A stretch of 64,000 bases of DNA from Calonectria ilicicola (Eukaryota > Ascomycota > Sordariomycetes > Hypocreales > Nectriaceae), in assembly GCA_020809705.1 (NCBI GenBank), contig CP085832.1, positions 3,968,001-4,032,000 of the forward strand, in the 5' to 3' direction. Below, one piece after another: positions 20,897 to 32,282 of the stretch. Position numbers and translations under genes: made by a program. Below the pieces are notes generated by a model. It was not told the origin of the DNA, did no database searches, and worked only from the letters and a program-made list of their open reading frames with translations. Each line of letters starts with the position of its first letter. Within the stretch, counting starts at the first letter, position 1.

Positions 20897-23800
20897 TCAA
20901 GAAAATCGATCTAGCTTTTCACCGAGGGCTTTCACTAATGCGAGTGCAATATCGAGTGGCATGTTTCCATCAGCGTCGCGAATATGCCGATCAGCCCCAA
21001 GATCCAAAAGGCCCGCGCAAAATCGAACTTTGTGTCTACCCTGGGGATACCGATCAATTCCTGATGCTTTCACAAGCAAGTGCAGTATTGTTTTTCCGGT
21101 TGAATTCGTTGTATTGATGTCCAACCTGCCATCTTGTAGCATTTTCCACAGCGGGCCTATGGAGAGGTGGGGGATTACATCCTTTCCCAAGGCGCAGTGT
21201 AACGGCGAGCCACTATCTGCGTGACACCAGCCAAAGTCCATTCCGAATTGCATCATGAGCTCAATCTTTTTTCCTGTTATAGACGTGTTGCATTGGGCCA
21301 GATAATGGCACAAGAAGTGACACGCATCGTCATCAGTTGCGTTTATTTTGATACCGCATTCATCAACCATAAAGCTGACAACTTCTGGCTGAGTGCCATC
21401 CAACCTCCTATAGGCTCTTTGTAAAAGTCTAAACAGCATTTTGTGATGGTCAAGGCGAGCATGCCACTTATGAAGAAATTTTCGTGCCAGATGTAAATGA
21501 CCACACTCAATTGCTATCATGAATGCTGTCGCTCCACGTTTGTTTTCCAAATCCACTGGCACATTATATTCTTCAACCATCAAACTGCAGGCATCTTCAT
21601 TCCCACCTTCAGCAGCTGCGTGAAGATAGTATCTTTCAGCATTTCTCAACTCTTTTCCTGCACATTGTTCATGTGTAGATAATGCAATCATATCGATATT
21701 CCCTCAACGTAGAACATCATGAAGAACAGTGTCTCCGAACTCAACTATCTCACACAGGTCAACCCCAGCATCAAGAAGCAACTTAAAGGTGTCAGTTCGT
21801 CCTCTGATAATCGCCAGTTTAATAGGCGTATCATTCCAATGGTCCCGTGTATTAAGATCAGCTCCGGCGTTGATCAGAATTTTGACGATCTCTATATGCG
21901 CTCCTTGGACCGCCAAGTGAAGAGGTGCGTCATTTGTATTCGGTCTCATGATATCATTGGCTGCAGTAGCGAGAAGGCATTTTTTAATCCACCTATTTCC
22001 TCGCATGCTGGCCGAGTGATGTGGTATCTGGTTCCAGGCAGTCTTCAAATTTACATCAGCTCCAGCATGGACCAAGGATTTCACAATCTCAAGATGTCCG
22101 CCCCGTATAGCCAAATGAAGAGGTGTGTATCCGCCCCACCCCCACATTTGGTCAATACCCCCACAGAGGCTCAGTCGGCATCCCAGCTTGCCGTGCCTCA
22201 AAAGGTGCTTGGCTAAATATGATAGACCCTTCTCACAGGCAGTATGGAGTAAAGGTTTCTGAAATGAGCTTAAATTAACACCAAACAGATTCCTGATAGT
22301 GATAGTGGAGAAATTTTTAAAGAAGGTCTTGTTATCTTGCATAATTTCATGAAAGTCGTCTCCCAGCTGCTCAAAGTAATGTGGCCAATACACATCAGCA
22401 TGGATAAAAAGGGGTGATTCCGTAGATTTGGACAAGGTTTTGAGCAACATATCCGTAATACGCATCCCATCTTGCTTCCTATTCAACACATACGTACCAG
22501 AGCGACGTGCATCCAACAGGAAGTCTTTAGCGCTCTGATGCACCAGTGTGGCCCGCTCAAAAGAAGACTCGTCTTCAATGATTCTAAGCATGTGAGCACA
22601 AGATTTGATATAATCCTTGCAGACTTCCTCGCGCGTGAGATAATCCGTTCTTTGGATACCCACTGCCTCGCACAGCTGATCGATTGTCAACGAGTCTTGG
22701 CCTAGCGTGACCCAGACCAATATCTCACGGACAGTTTTGGCCTTTGAATAATCGATTAAAGATAAAATCCGCTCGTAAACTGCATCAAGGCCCTTTGGTA
22801 GCTGCTCTAAAGAGCTTTCAAGTTGTGCAATCGTCTTCGTCTCAACATCTTGACACATCAGACTAACCCAGAGAAATGTTCCCTCAGATCTCTGTGTGAA
22901 GACTTCTATCATCCTACCAGGCAAATCTGTATCTAAAATGTTCTTTTTTTTGCCAGGGAGTGACTTTATCTAGAATATACTGCTGGACTTCTTCGGTAGA
23001 TTCCTTTCTCTTTTCAATATGTATATGGGGAAATTCCGAAAGGTTTTCAAGTAGTCGGTCAGGATATAATCGGCTGAGGACCACAAGCTTCAGCTTTTGG
23101 CTCGCGAGGGATTTAAACTTTGTTAAAAGTTGGTGTTGTGACCGTTCATCACATTCATCCAACGCATCTAGCACACAATAAACAGTCTTATGATTGGTTT
23201 TCTCAATCATTGACAAAGGCATTACATATAACAATTCGAATGAAGATTCTTCAAAAGCGTCCTCTTTCCGAACCTTCCATTCAGGTATAATCACCTCAAT
23301 CAACGATGCTTGCTGACTTATCAGCTGATACATTAAACCTCTGAGAATGCTGACTGCTGAGTTGCGTTTTGAGTTTTGATTGTTGCAAAAAAAGAATATG
23401 GTGGTTGCCCCGGTTTGCATCTCAAAGATTTGTGAAAGGTATATGGCAATGTACGTCTTTCCCTTTCCAGGGCCGCCGCAAATCCATAATAGGTTAGATG
23501 AAGACTGCATCCAAGTGCGATACTCGCTAGTCGCTGCAATCCATTCACAAGTTCCTTCCGTTCGTTTGCCTTTGGTTGTGATCATATGTTGACGGTGACG
23601 AGCCGGATCCGTCAGAAAAAGCGACTGGAGACATTTATCATGGTCTGATTCGCCCTGGTGGTAATGGTTCTCGATGTTGTCGCCGACATGATTTTTGCTT
23701 TGGCCATCAGCGAATATATTCCCTGCGCTATTTTTGGCAATGCTCTCATGCGGCATATATTGATTCAACTTCCCACTCTTAAGCGTAAGGTTGGCTGGTT

Positions 23801-23912
23801 TGGCTTCCAAGTCGGCGATGCCATGAAGAGCCTTTTGGCCGCTGGTCGGCTCCTTGGAAATAGGACTGCTCATTGCTATCGGCGAGATTAGTTGCCTGCA
23901 GCGCTCAGTCAC
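20897..23912 (-). pseudogene. NACHT-ankyrin (NLR-like) gene, disrupted
   Basis: Three open stretches form one gene of about 1,000 codons. The first (23912 to about 22,960) has a NACHT domain with P-loop GGPGKGKT and Walker B VYCVLDALDECDE. The second (about 22,965-21704) continues the NACHT C-terminal helices (EGTFLWVSLM) and ankyrin repeats (GYTPLHLAIRGGHLEIVKSL). The third (to 20897) has further ankyrin-like repeats. A one-base frame change lies at about 22,944-22,968 beside an A8 run. An in-frame TGA at 21704-21706 separates the last two parts. Fungal NLR-like proteins act in non-self recognition and programmed cell death. The upstream ATG 23912 and the internal one at 23873 are both possible starts. 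No effector domain precedes NACHT. Sequencing error at the homopolymer is possible, but it would not explain the stop. Confidence 0.8.
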
Positions 23913-25655
23913 TTGAAATTACGGGCAACAATGCAACCAGTCCCCCAGATCAATTAATTATGCTGACAGCGAGGCCCCTCCATGTGAGCCTAACGGCCTT
24001 AGGCAAACATGGACATGCAGGCTCTGAATGGCTGACCAATAAAACTTCAGCCAGCACAGCCCAAGGCAGAATTGGAAATCCCGCGACGCAACCCCCTATC
24101 ATCCAAGCTGAAGAAACATTTCTCTAATTTCGTGGGCATTTGAAACTACAGCTACCATAGTTACTTTCTTCTATGCGAAAGGCAGCCAACGGATCAACGG
24201 GCCAATCTGACTTGAAACAAAAGCTGCCTGATAATAGGAGCAAGAGATGGATGCGGACATGAACAGAGATGGCCGTCAAGTAAATAATGTTCTCTTTAGG
24301 AGTTCACGTTTTTGTACATATTATGACTACAATCTCAAGGATCCCATCTCTTGGATTGCCTGACAGACATTGGGTGATATCCAAACCCACTTTCTTCCTT
24401 TTGCAACGTGAGTGTTTTCAAATCGCTTAGTTTCCCATATTTAAATTCGAAAAATGATCTTCAAGGGTCTAAACCTTAGTCACCTGCAGTTCATTTCCAA
24501 GTGAGAACGGGAATATAAACGAAATCTCAAGGTATTTTATATGATTTAACTAAATTAAACAAATTAAACTGTCCGAAATATTTGAATTCTACTTAAATAA
24601 TAGCCCTGGATCAAATGAATTTTATGTTGTACTTACGATTGGATGACGGTAAGCAGCCCCATGATCTTGCATTATTGCACTACTGGCATCAATTTTGATC
24701 ACCGGTGAGAAATTCAGCGTAAGGGTGCATCCGATACATTTTAGGCAAATCTGAACCCATCAATCCAATCATCAGACCACAAAAACCACGAAGCTTCCCG
24801 GATAAGGATGGTACCCATCTATGGTGGCTGCCACCATGAGGAATCAAAGGAATGTCTCCCCGGCCTGCTCAAATCCCGAGACTTCATCGGCCTATTCCAC
24901 CCCAGTACGAACGCTTTTTATAGATATAAGTCCGTCGCATTGAAAATGGTCCCCAAATTTCAAGGTTCTCCCCCCGCTTATGCCGCTAACAGTGTGGGTG
25001 CTCTCACAATATGCGGTGCCAAGTTGTACCCCCAACAAAACTAATAAGCGGGCTTTATGAGTGTGGCCACCGTCGGCCCAGCCTTCTTCATACGTTACCT
25101 CGGCTAATTTCACCCAGCATTATACTGAAACCTGTATGATTGTTTCTAATTGAATCATTTCAGTTGCACGGTAGATCCACGGGTCGTCAATTGAATCACT
25201 TGTTCAATTTAGAAGTGTGTGAATAGCATCAACTCCAGATTGTTCGCTACTAGCCTTCTGGTTTGAACTTCTATAGTCTCCCATTTATATTTATTGAAAT
25301 AACATAAACGAATTAAAGAATTAGGAGCTTATTTCGGGGCTGTGCAGATATCTCGTTTATGTGGAGTGGTGAGCGGCGATGACCAGGAATATCATTTTTG
25401 TTACGTCCCAGTGCGCAGCCTCTATCACGATTGGGTACTCAGCGCGTTATACGAAGTAGACATGGTTAAAACATGCATATCTTCCATCGCTATGTGCATT
25501 CGATTTAGAATATATATATATCCACCAGATCTCGCAAGAGTTTGACTTTTCCCCATCGCATCTCAGCATCTTTTCCTTGAGTACAATCTAGAGTCTGCAC
25601 ACTTGAACACTCTTTCAAATTTTCATTCTCCTTTTTATCTTCTTCATCTTTCAAA
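23913..25655. other. Intergenic, no gene seen
   Basis: This 1.7-kb stretch has AT-rich patches around 24,520-24,620. Small open frames near 24,800-25,110 lack family resemblance. The right end is the promoter of the small secreted protein. Confidence 0.4.
25510..25521 (+). promoter_or_regulatory. TATA-like element
   Basis: A run of alternating TA lies about 135 bp upstream of the small secreted protein's ATG. A pyrimidine-rich leader (CTTTTTATCTTCTTCATC) follows, as is common before strongly expressed fungal genes. Confidence 0.4.
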
Positions 25656-26210
25656 ATGCTTTTCAAACTCCTCGCCTCGGCTACTTTGGCCGCCACTTCC
25701 GTTCTTGGAGCCGCCAACAACTTCACAACCAAGTCCACCCCAATTGCACCCTCTGCTGTCTGGTCTTACTATGTGCCCAATGGTGTCATTTTCGACCTTG
25801 ACTACAGTGTCGTCTCCAAGGGCCCATATGGAGGCGATATCACCTCTCTTTCGACCTTTACCTACCCTGAGGGTGTCAGCGGCAAGCAGTGTCAAATTGC
25901 CTTTTGGCTCGACAAATCTGCCGACCTCAACGGCAGCAAGAAGCTTGACCTCTTCAAGAGCAACAGCCCCGCTCCCGGCCCTACGACTGGCTGGGGCCCT
26001 GGCAACCAACGCGGTGAACATTTGGGCCGTCTTTCTCCCCATCTTGGAGCCTACGCCAGTTGGGATGAAAAGGCCAACGCCTACCTCACCAAATGGACAC
26101 CCTGCCCAGCCCCTGGAACCGTTGAAGGATTTGAGCTGGTTGGAGTCAACGACATTGACCACGTCTCCTGGGATCCCTCTGTTGCAGGTCTTCGCATCTT
26201 CTACTTTTAA
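25656..26210 (+). CDS. Small secreted protein, But2-domain-like
   Basis: This is an intron-less frame of 184 residues. Residues 1-18 are a signal peptide (MLFKLLASATLAATSVLGA). The rest has the layout of the But2 C-terminal-type beta domain: a TYPEGVSGKQCQIAFWLD stretch in the middle and an aromatic C-terminus (AGLRIFYF). Only two Cys remain in the mature protein. Proteins of this kind are common in fungal secretomes and have no established function. The TATA element and C/T-rich leader suggest strong expression. The domain call is from pattern recognition only. Confidence 0.7.
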   Translation: MLFKLLASATLAATSVLGAANNFTTKSTPIAPSAVWSYYVPNGVIFDLDYSVVSKGPYGGDITSLSTFTYPEGVSGKQCQIAFWLDKSADLNGSKKLDLFKSNSPAPGPTTGWGPGNQRGEHLGRLSPHLGAYASWDEKANAYLTKWTPCPAPGTVEGFELVGVNDIDHVSWDPSVAGLRIFYF

Positions 26211-26679
26211 GCTGTTTGTCTGGTAATAAATGGGCTTGACTGGGCTGGATTATTAATTGGCGTCGCTCCTTATTTTGTTCCGTTCTGGGTGATATCTTCT
26301 AATAGAGATGATGGTTTGACAACAAGTGTGTTTAGACTTTTAGGTTGTTTGTTTTAGCACAGTCCTTACCTGGTCGTATATAGTTATTACATATAGCTTC
26401 TAGTATATATATACAAATCTAAGCAATATGCTTCACTGTACAGTCCCAAGTCTAAGCCGTCATTACTAAGTACGTGCCTGCGGTGTCGCGTTGGTATTTA
26501 GAGAGGGTAGAAGCCAATGAATATTGCATGGAAATTTCCAAACATTTCACGCGTTCATTAGCATGTTATAAGTGGGCAGGAGGCGGAAGACAAAGAAAGA
26601 ATCATCTTCGATGGTACCAAAAGAGGGCCTCAGATTTGCCACACCATACTATCATATAGATTTTTTCACTATTTACAAA
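26211..26679. other. Convergent 3' intergenic region
   Basis: Shared 3' flank of the secreted protein and the GMC gene. Several TATATA stretches may serve polyadenylation. No gene was seen. Confidence 0.4.
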
Positions 26680-28832
26680 TCAAAAGAGATCCTTGTGAGC
26701 CGCCTTGATAAGATCAGCGCCCTTTTCAGCAATCATGTACACCGAGTTCTGAATACGGCAGTCTGGAATAATAGGCATAACAGAAGCATCGATAACCCTG
26801 AGGTTCTTCACGCCATGTACTCTGAGGTTCGAGTCCACAACACCCTGTTTAATGTCCTTTGAGAGTCTGGTCGTCCCGCATGGGTGGAAAGCAGTCTGGC
26901 AACGGTCCAAGACAGCATGATGCATGGCTTCATCGTCATCCAAAGGCATTTCCCAGGGATACTCCGCCACCACAATATCCTTAAAGCCATCCCCTTTGGT
27001 CAGCACGTCGTAGGTAAATCGAATACCCTCTCGCATACCAACGATATCAAGATCATCGGCAAAGAAGTTGAGGTTGATGTTTGGGTGCATCAAAGGATCA
27101 GAGCTATTCAATAGAACCTCGCCAGGGGGAGAGACAGGACGAACGAGGTCAACAACAACGCTGATATAGCATCCCTTCTTTGGAGTGGGATAATGCCACT
27201 GGAATGCACTGCCAAACATAGACACAAAGTCGAGTTCAAAGTGAGGCTGGCCTTGAGGACAGAATGGATCCTTGCCCCCATTTCCTGCCTTGCGCTCTCG
27301 GTAAAGCTTGTCTTTCTCGAAGTAGTCATCTATTCGAGGAAATCCGACAAGTTCAAGGAGACCAGAACCCATCGGCCCTTTGCTGCTCTTATCATACTGC
27401 GCTACAGTTGCAGCATTCTGCGGGCCTTGGCGGAGCAGATGATCATCCATGCCGAATCCATCCTTGACTTGAAGGACAAATGGGACACCAGGATGGTCAA
27501 GCAAGTTTTGTCCGACATGGCGGGATTCGACCAGTGTTTGGATTCCATGTTTTGAGAGCTCGTCTTTAGGTCCAATTCCGGAGAGCATGAGGAGTTTGGG
27601 GGACTCGAAAACGCCCTCTGAAAGGATGACCTCACGAGTTGCGTAGAAGCTCAGTTCATTGCCCGAAGCATCAATTACGGTGACACCCTTGACAACAAGG
27701 TCCGACTCTTCGATAATAAGCTTCTTAGAGTGCACCTCAGGCAAGATGGTGATATTACTTTTGTTCTTGACAAAGAGGTACGATCCAGAACGTTTTCCAT
27801 GGTAAATAGTGTCGACACAGTGAGTGAGACCAATCATCTCTCCATCGTAGATATTCTCAGTGAGTTTGTGTCCACGCGATAGCCATGCTTTAATAACCTG
27901 CTCTCGAAATGGTGCAAGCTCATCAAGAAGCTCAGCATGGGAGATGGGAAGAGGGCCATCAACGCCGAGCTTCTTAAGATCTTTGGAGTAGCGACCGGTA
28001 TCATCATGATATGTAGCAGATTTGCGAAAGTAAGGGAGCAAGGCATCCCATGTCCACTCAGGCCCACCAAATTCACCCCAATTGTCAAAGGTCGGCTTAC
28101 ACCCAGGAACCCAGGTGAAGTAGTTCAGAGTTGAGCTACCTCCAAGGGCCTTTCCTCGAGTGTTAGGCTTCTCAATTCGTTCATAGTCATCACGCTTAAC
28201 CATTGTAGTCTTGTAACCCCAATCATGTTTGCTGCCGCGGAGGCTCATAGCCAAAGCCGGTGTTGTAATTTGATGGACCTGCTCTGGGTCGCCAATACCA
28301 GCCTCGACCACGAGAATGCTGACATTTTTTGTCACACTCACAAGATGGTCTCAACAGCCTAGCCTAGCAGCCGGGCCTCTTAGGGCCCGGCCGGACCTTG
28401 ACTACAAAGCCTCGATGCCCTCGACGGCACAGTCCAGTACTTATAGTAACAGCTAGATAGCTCTTGCCGCAACCGGCCCCAAATAGTCATACAAATCAGG
28501 ATAAATGCCTAGATGAAGGATCTAGCTACTACAGACCTATCCCAACGCGGCTGCAAGCAACATCCGTATGCGGTGGTCACCGTAGCTAGCTTTGGATAGC
28601 CTCAACCTAAAAGAAACTCCCCTCGGCCGACCGGAACAGCTAGTCACAACAGCAGCTATAAGAGACCTAGATAGACCCTTCAATTGACAAGACAAGAGCT
28701 TCCAAATGTAACCCTGTGGCCTCTATAGCTAGTGATATTTTTGTTTTCGGCAAGGCGTCCAGCAACAACGTTACCAGCAGTACCGCCGCCAACGACAATG
28801 AAGTCGAAGCGAGATCCGTTTGCCGGAGCCAT
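26680..28832 (-). pseudogene. GMC oxidoreductase split by an insertion
   Basis: The N-terminal part starts at ATG 28832 and encodes the FAD motif VVGGGTAGNVVAGRLAE. The main part (28341 down to 26680, over 540 residues) encodes the rest: VEAGIGDPEQ, GGSSTLNYFTW, LLDHPGVPF, the active-site region FHPCGTTRL and the final IAEKGADLIKAAH. In an intact GMC enzyme the two join directly at ENKN-VSILVVEAG. Here 404 bp intervene. No usable splice donor precedes the first stop, so the insert is not a normal intron. The A/T-rich octamer beside the break is duplicated. The enzyme would have oxidised an alcohol (choline-dehydrogenase-like) with FAD. Apart from the insert the frame is intact, so disruption looks recent. 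Confidence 0.8.
28333..28736. mobile_element. 404-bp insertion of unknown type
   Basis: The segment interrupts the GMC gene between its FAD motif and the following strand. ATTTTTTGT (28324-28332) and ATTTTTGT (28737-28744) flank it, consistent with an 8-bp target duplication. It is GC-richer than its surroundings, with GGGCCCGGCCGG near the left end and many CTAG/AGCTAG motifs. Its ends share only about four bases as an inverted repeat (TCAC...GTGA), so a hAT-type MITE is possible but unproven. I saw no pol III boxes for a SINE. Confidence 0.6.
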
Positions 28833-31800
28833 GATGAAAAAAGGTGAGGGAGATGATTACACAAACTTGTAATGTGTGGTGCGATAGTCGTTGTTTACGA
28901 CAGTGATAATGCCGAGTGCCTGGATAATACGATGTACCACCGCTTTATATACTGAACCCTCCAGATGCATCCAAAAGGATTATGCAGCCTGTTTTACCAC
29001 AAGCCATGAAGACGCCGACCAGCAACACCGTGTCTTTCGATTCGGCAAACTGTAGCATCTCATGGCAAATTTTCGGAAGATATAAGAATGTCGCAACATT
29101 GCAGTCATTATGACGCGGGGACAAGCTACAGAGCATCGTGCTGTGGGGAGCATCTGCTCGATAGTGATGGATTTATTATTATCAAGATGGTCCTTCAATT
29201 ACTCAAATAGGCAAGGCCGTTTGATCAGTGGCTTAAGATTATGCGGGCGCTGACCACTGAAGTTCAGGTCTATATCACCCACTTGAGTGTGACTGACAGT
29301 CTATTCGGAAAACTCGGAATATAAGTTGTGGAGGGCAGGGTAGGCTAGCCCTCATGGAGATTGGAGGACCAAGACATTGGATTCACGGTGGCTGAGAATT
29401 TCTTCAAGGTGACTTAAAGTTCGACCCAGCATTAAGGGCCAAGCGATCAGTTCATCGTCGGGTCGATCTTGTCCCAAGAATCGTTATTCGCAAGGTTTTA
29501 AAGACCAGTACGACATTACGTAGTCCTGCATTGGCTGTCAACCCAGATACATTGATACTAGTCGTAGATCATTTTATTGATCCCCGTATTAGGAGATGAG
29601 CTCCTCCGTCAGCTCAACCTGGATTGCAATTGCCGCCTTTTCCACTTCTTTTTTTGGAGGGCTATTGGACTATTTCAAAATGTGAAATGAGCCAATTGGT
29701 TGACTCTCCAAGCACATCGTCCAAAAATCAGGGAAGAAACATTTACCTTTATGGTCATTTTTGACAGTTTTCGCTTTGGCTTACGCCAGGGTACTTATGT
29801 GGCGGGGAATCTCGCTGGCTTCGCCGAGAAAATATTCCCGAATGGTAGGATGCTGAATCAGCAATCTTTTCTTGGGCACAGTGCAAGATGTCTACCTGAG
29901 TCCCTACACAATCTCTCAGTCGGCTCCCAAAGTCCCCGCTTTCAATGAAATCGCCCTTGAATGAGCAGAAGATAATGGTACTCAGCATGGCATGTATGTC
30001 TCCATCAGGATTAGCCATTTTCCCTTGCCACACTATTATCACCGATGCATGGCTATGCGGCAATGCTAAGGTTTCATTCACTCGCTTCACACACCTATAA
30101 GATGCAACCTCGGGCATTGTGTTCGAAGGTTGAACCCGGTAATACACGTCATCAAGTTAGCCACTACTCCAGATAACATGCTCTTAGGCGGAGTTGAATC
30201 TTGGTTGTTCCAGACTAGATGCTGCTCACAAGAACAAATGAGAAGCCATAATCATCAGGCAGGGACTGCATATTTACCATACATCAAGTATTATTTCATA
30301 TGTATTGCATCATTGATGACGACTCCTCTCAGTATCACAGACCAATCTCAACTTTTCTTGTTGGGGGTGGAAGTTTTATGGTCACCCAGTGTCCCCTCAG
30401 AAAATTATTCACACATCACCATACGTCCCCCTAGAGTTTTAACTGTTTGCATTTATGGAACAGGCATTCTCTGCTCCAGATGTGAGGGGCAAGATCAGAC
30501 TTCTTAGGTAATACACTAGATGTCGATCAAATTTGACAGCTTCCGACTAGAAGGCCAGCGTTGCAGATTTGCCCCATTAACGTAGTTTAATTTCGCGGGT
30601 AGCTGAAAGGCCTCGTTGATCAGTAGCTCAAAAACCGAAATCTCACTAAGTTTAATGTAGAAAGCTCGGAGTGACAAATATATTGCTGTTTTTGCTCCTG
30701 TTTGCCTACAGCCTCTGTACACGGAAAGATACGTATTCTTATCAAGCTAGCAGCCTACCTTGAGCTCACAGATACCCTTCGTCAGCCTTCCTCGAGGTCG
30801 ATAAGTCTAGTTTACAGCCTCAATCGGAATATTTCATGAAGGTAACCAAGTTATCGTGGAGGTGTTATTTCATCGAGAGCAATAAAAGCGGAGATACCTT
30901 TGTGTATTTATTACTTTGATACGTTCTGCTTCTGCTCAAAGCAGGCTGTATCGCATTAAAAATCTTACCTCCACTACTGAATGATTAAGTGAAAAGATCG
31001 AGCTTGAGATTTGGACAGATGGCGTCTCTCTGAAACGTTTGGGCCTCAGTGGTTCGCAGTGGGCGGGTCTTTGCGGGACATCTAACGATTGGAACGCTTC
31101 GTACGCTCAGCTTCAAGCCCCCAATGTCAATTCCATCATAGATTCGTTTAAAGCAGTAGCGATGTCGCCTACTTAAACCAAGCTTGTTTACGTTTCCGGT
31201 GGTCCCCGCACAATATTTACAGATCTCAACACCATCGCCAAGACTCACTCCCAGAGTCCAGGATATAATCAAACAAAATTTCTTTCAGGAAGTATGATCA
31301 GTACGACATGCTCTCAGCTTCTGCTTTTCCATCCCAGATTATCAACAGCCAAACCTAGATTCATCATTAGATGCGAATTGCGGATGTCTAGGACATCGCT
31401 GGCTCCATTACCAACCAGCTTCTTGACCTTAACCCAGCTACTTTTATCAAATATCCTTCACATGTCCCGGATAAAACCTTCTGTCGGAGAGTTAATGAAG
31501 GATTGAATACCCCCTATAAGCCACTTGCGGCTGAACAATGGCTCTCCAAATCATCAGATCGTATAGAAGAGGTGAGAGAAAGCCACTCACTGTGGCCAGT
31601 GCCGCATTTCTTGGCTCACATGGGTCCCCTTTCCCTCCTAGTGAAGAAAGACCTACACCAGTCGAATGCCGTGCCATTCAACTGGCAATCAAGAGCAACT
31701 TGAGGTCTCTTGAAAGCATCGGACTTATTCCATCTTCATCGGGAAATGAACAATCTGCTTTCAGCGACTTAATCAAGCCGACTGATTTTCTCTAGTTCTT

Positions 31801-32282
31801 ACACACAGATAGCGTATATTTTTTTTCTATTGCAGACAAACAACAAGTCATATATCATTCACCCATGCTGGCTGGTATTTGGCAATGGGCCAACATCAAA
31901 CCACAGAAAGCTCGTGCAAATTTTCTTGTTTCTATTGATAAAACTTTTATTTATAAATTCTATTCGATATCAGTAATGAGGTTCTTTGATTCAAATTTCG
32001 TCTAGCCGAGAGAGTTTTCATATCGTGATTCTTTTGGCGTCATTGGACGTGTCCAACATTGTGACCATAAAGGCTGGTTTTCTGTTCGGCGAAACTATTC
32101 AACGCATAAGGTCACATCCTCTTTAACCTACTTAGTGGACTCCAATGTCAAAATCCCCAAGTCCAAAATCCACACGTTCAGAGTGGGAAGTGCTATTATC
32201 TCGGAATAACTGCTCTTATATATATTTCACAAGCATTTAAGTGCAATCTATATGTTCTGATACCATAATCATTATCTATTCA
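28833..32282. other. Gene-poor stretch
   Basis: This 3.4 kb holds no gene I can support. The left end is the GMC promoter. An 85-codon frame with a fair start context (31538-31795, +) has no recognisable domain and is overlapped by equally long frames. Frames at 29,755-30,147 and 30,985-31,272 (-) likewise lack support. Sequence near 31,920-31,990 and 32,220-32,280 is AT-rich. Confidence 0.4.
28944..28951 (-). promoter_or_regulatory. TATA box of GMC gene
   Basis: TATATAAA on the minus strand lies about 112 bp upstream of the GMC start codon. Confidence 0.45.

Noticed and set aside
26826..26836. GGTTCGAGTCC, a perfect pol III B-box (possible tRNA)
   Set aside because: It lies inside the GMC coding frame (VDSNLRV region), and no A-box or pairing acceptor stem is found at tRNA spacing.
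31538..31795. 85-codon frame with a fair ATG context
   Set aside because: Competing frames of similar length occur on both strands, and no domain, signal peptide or splice partners are seen.
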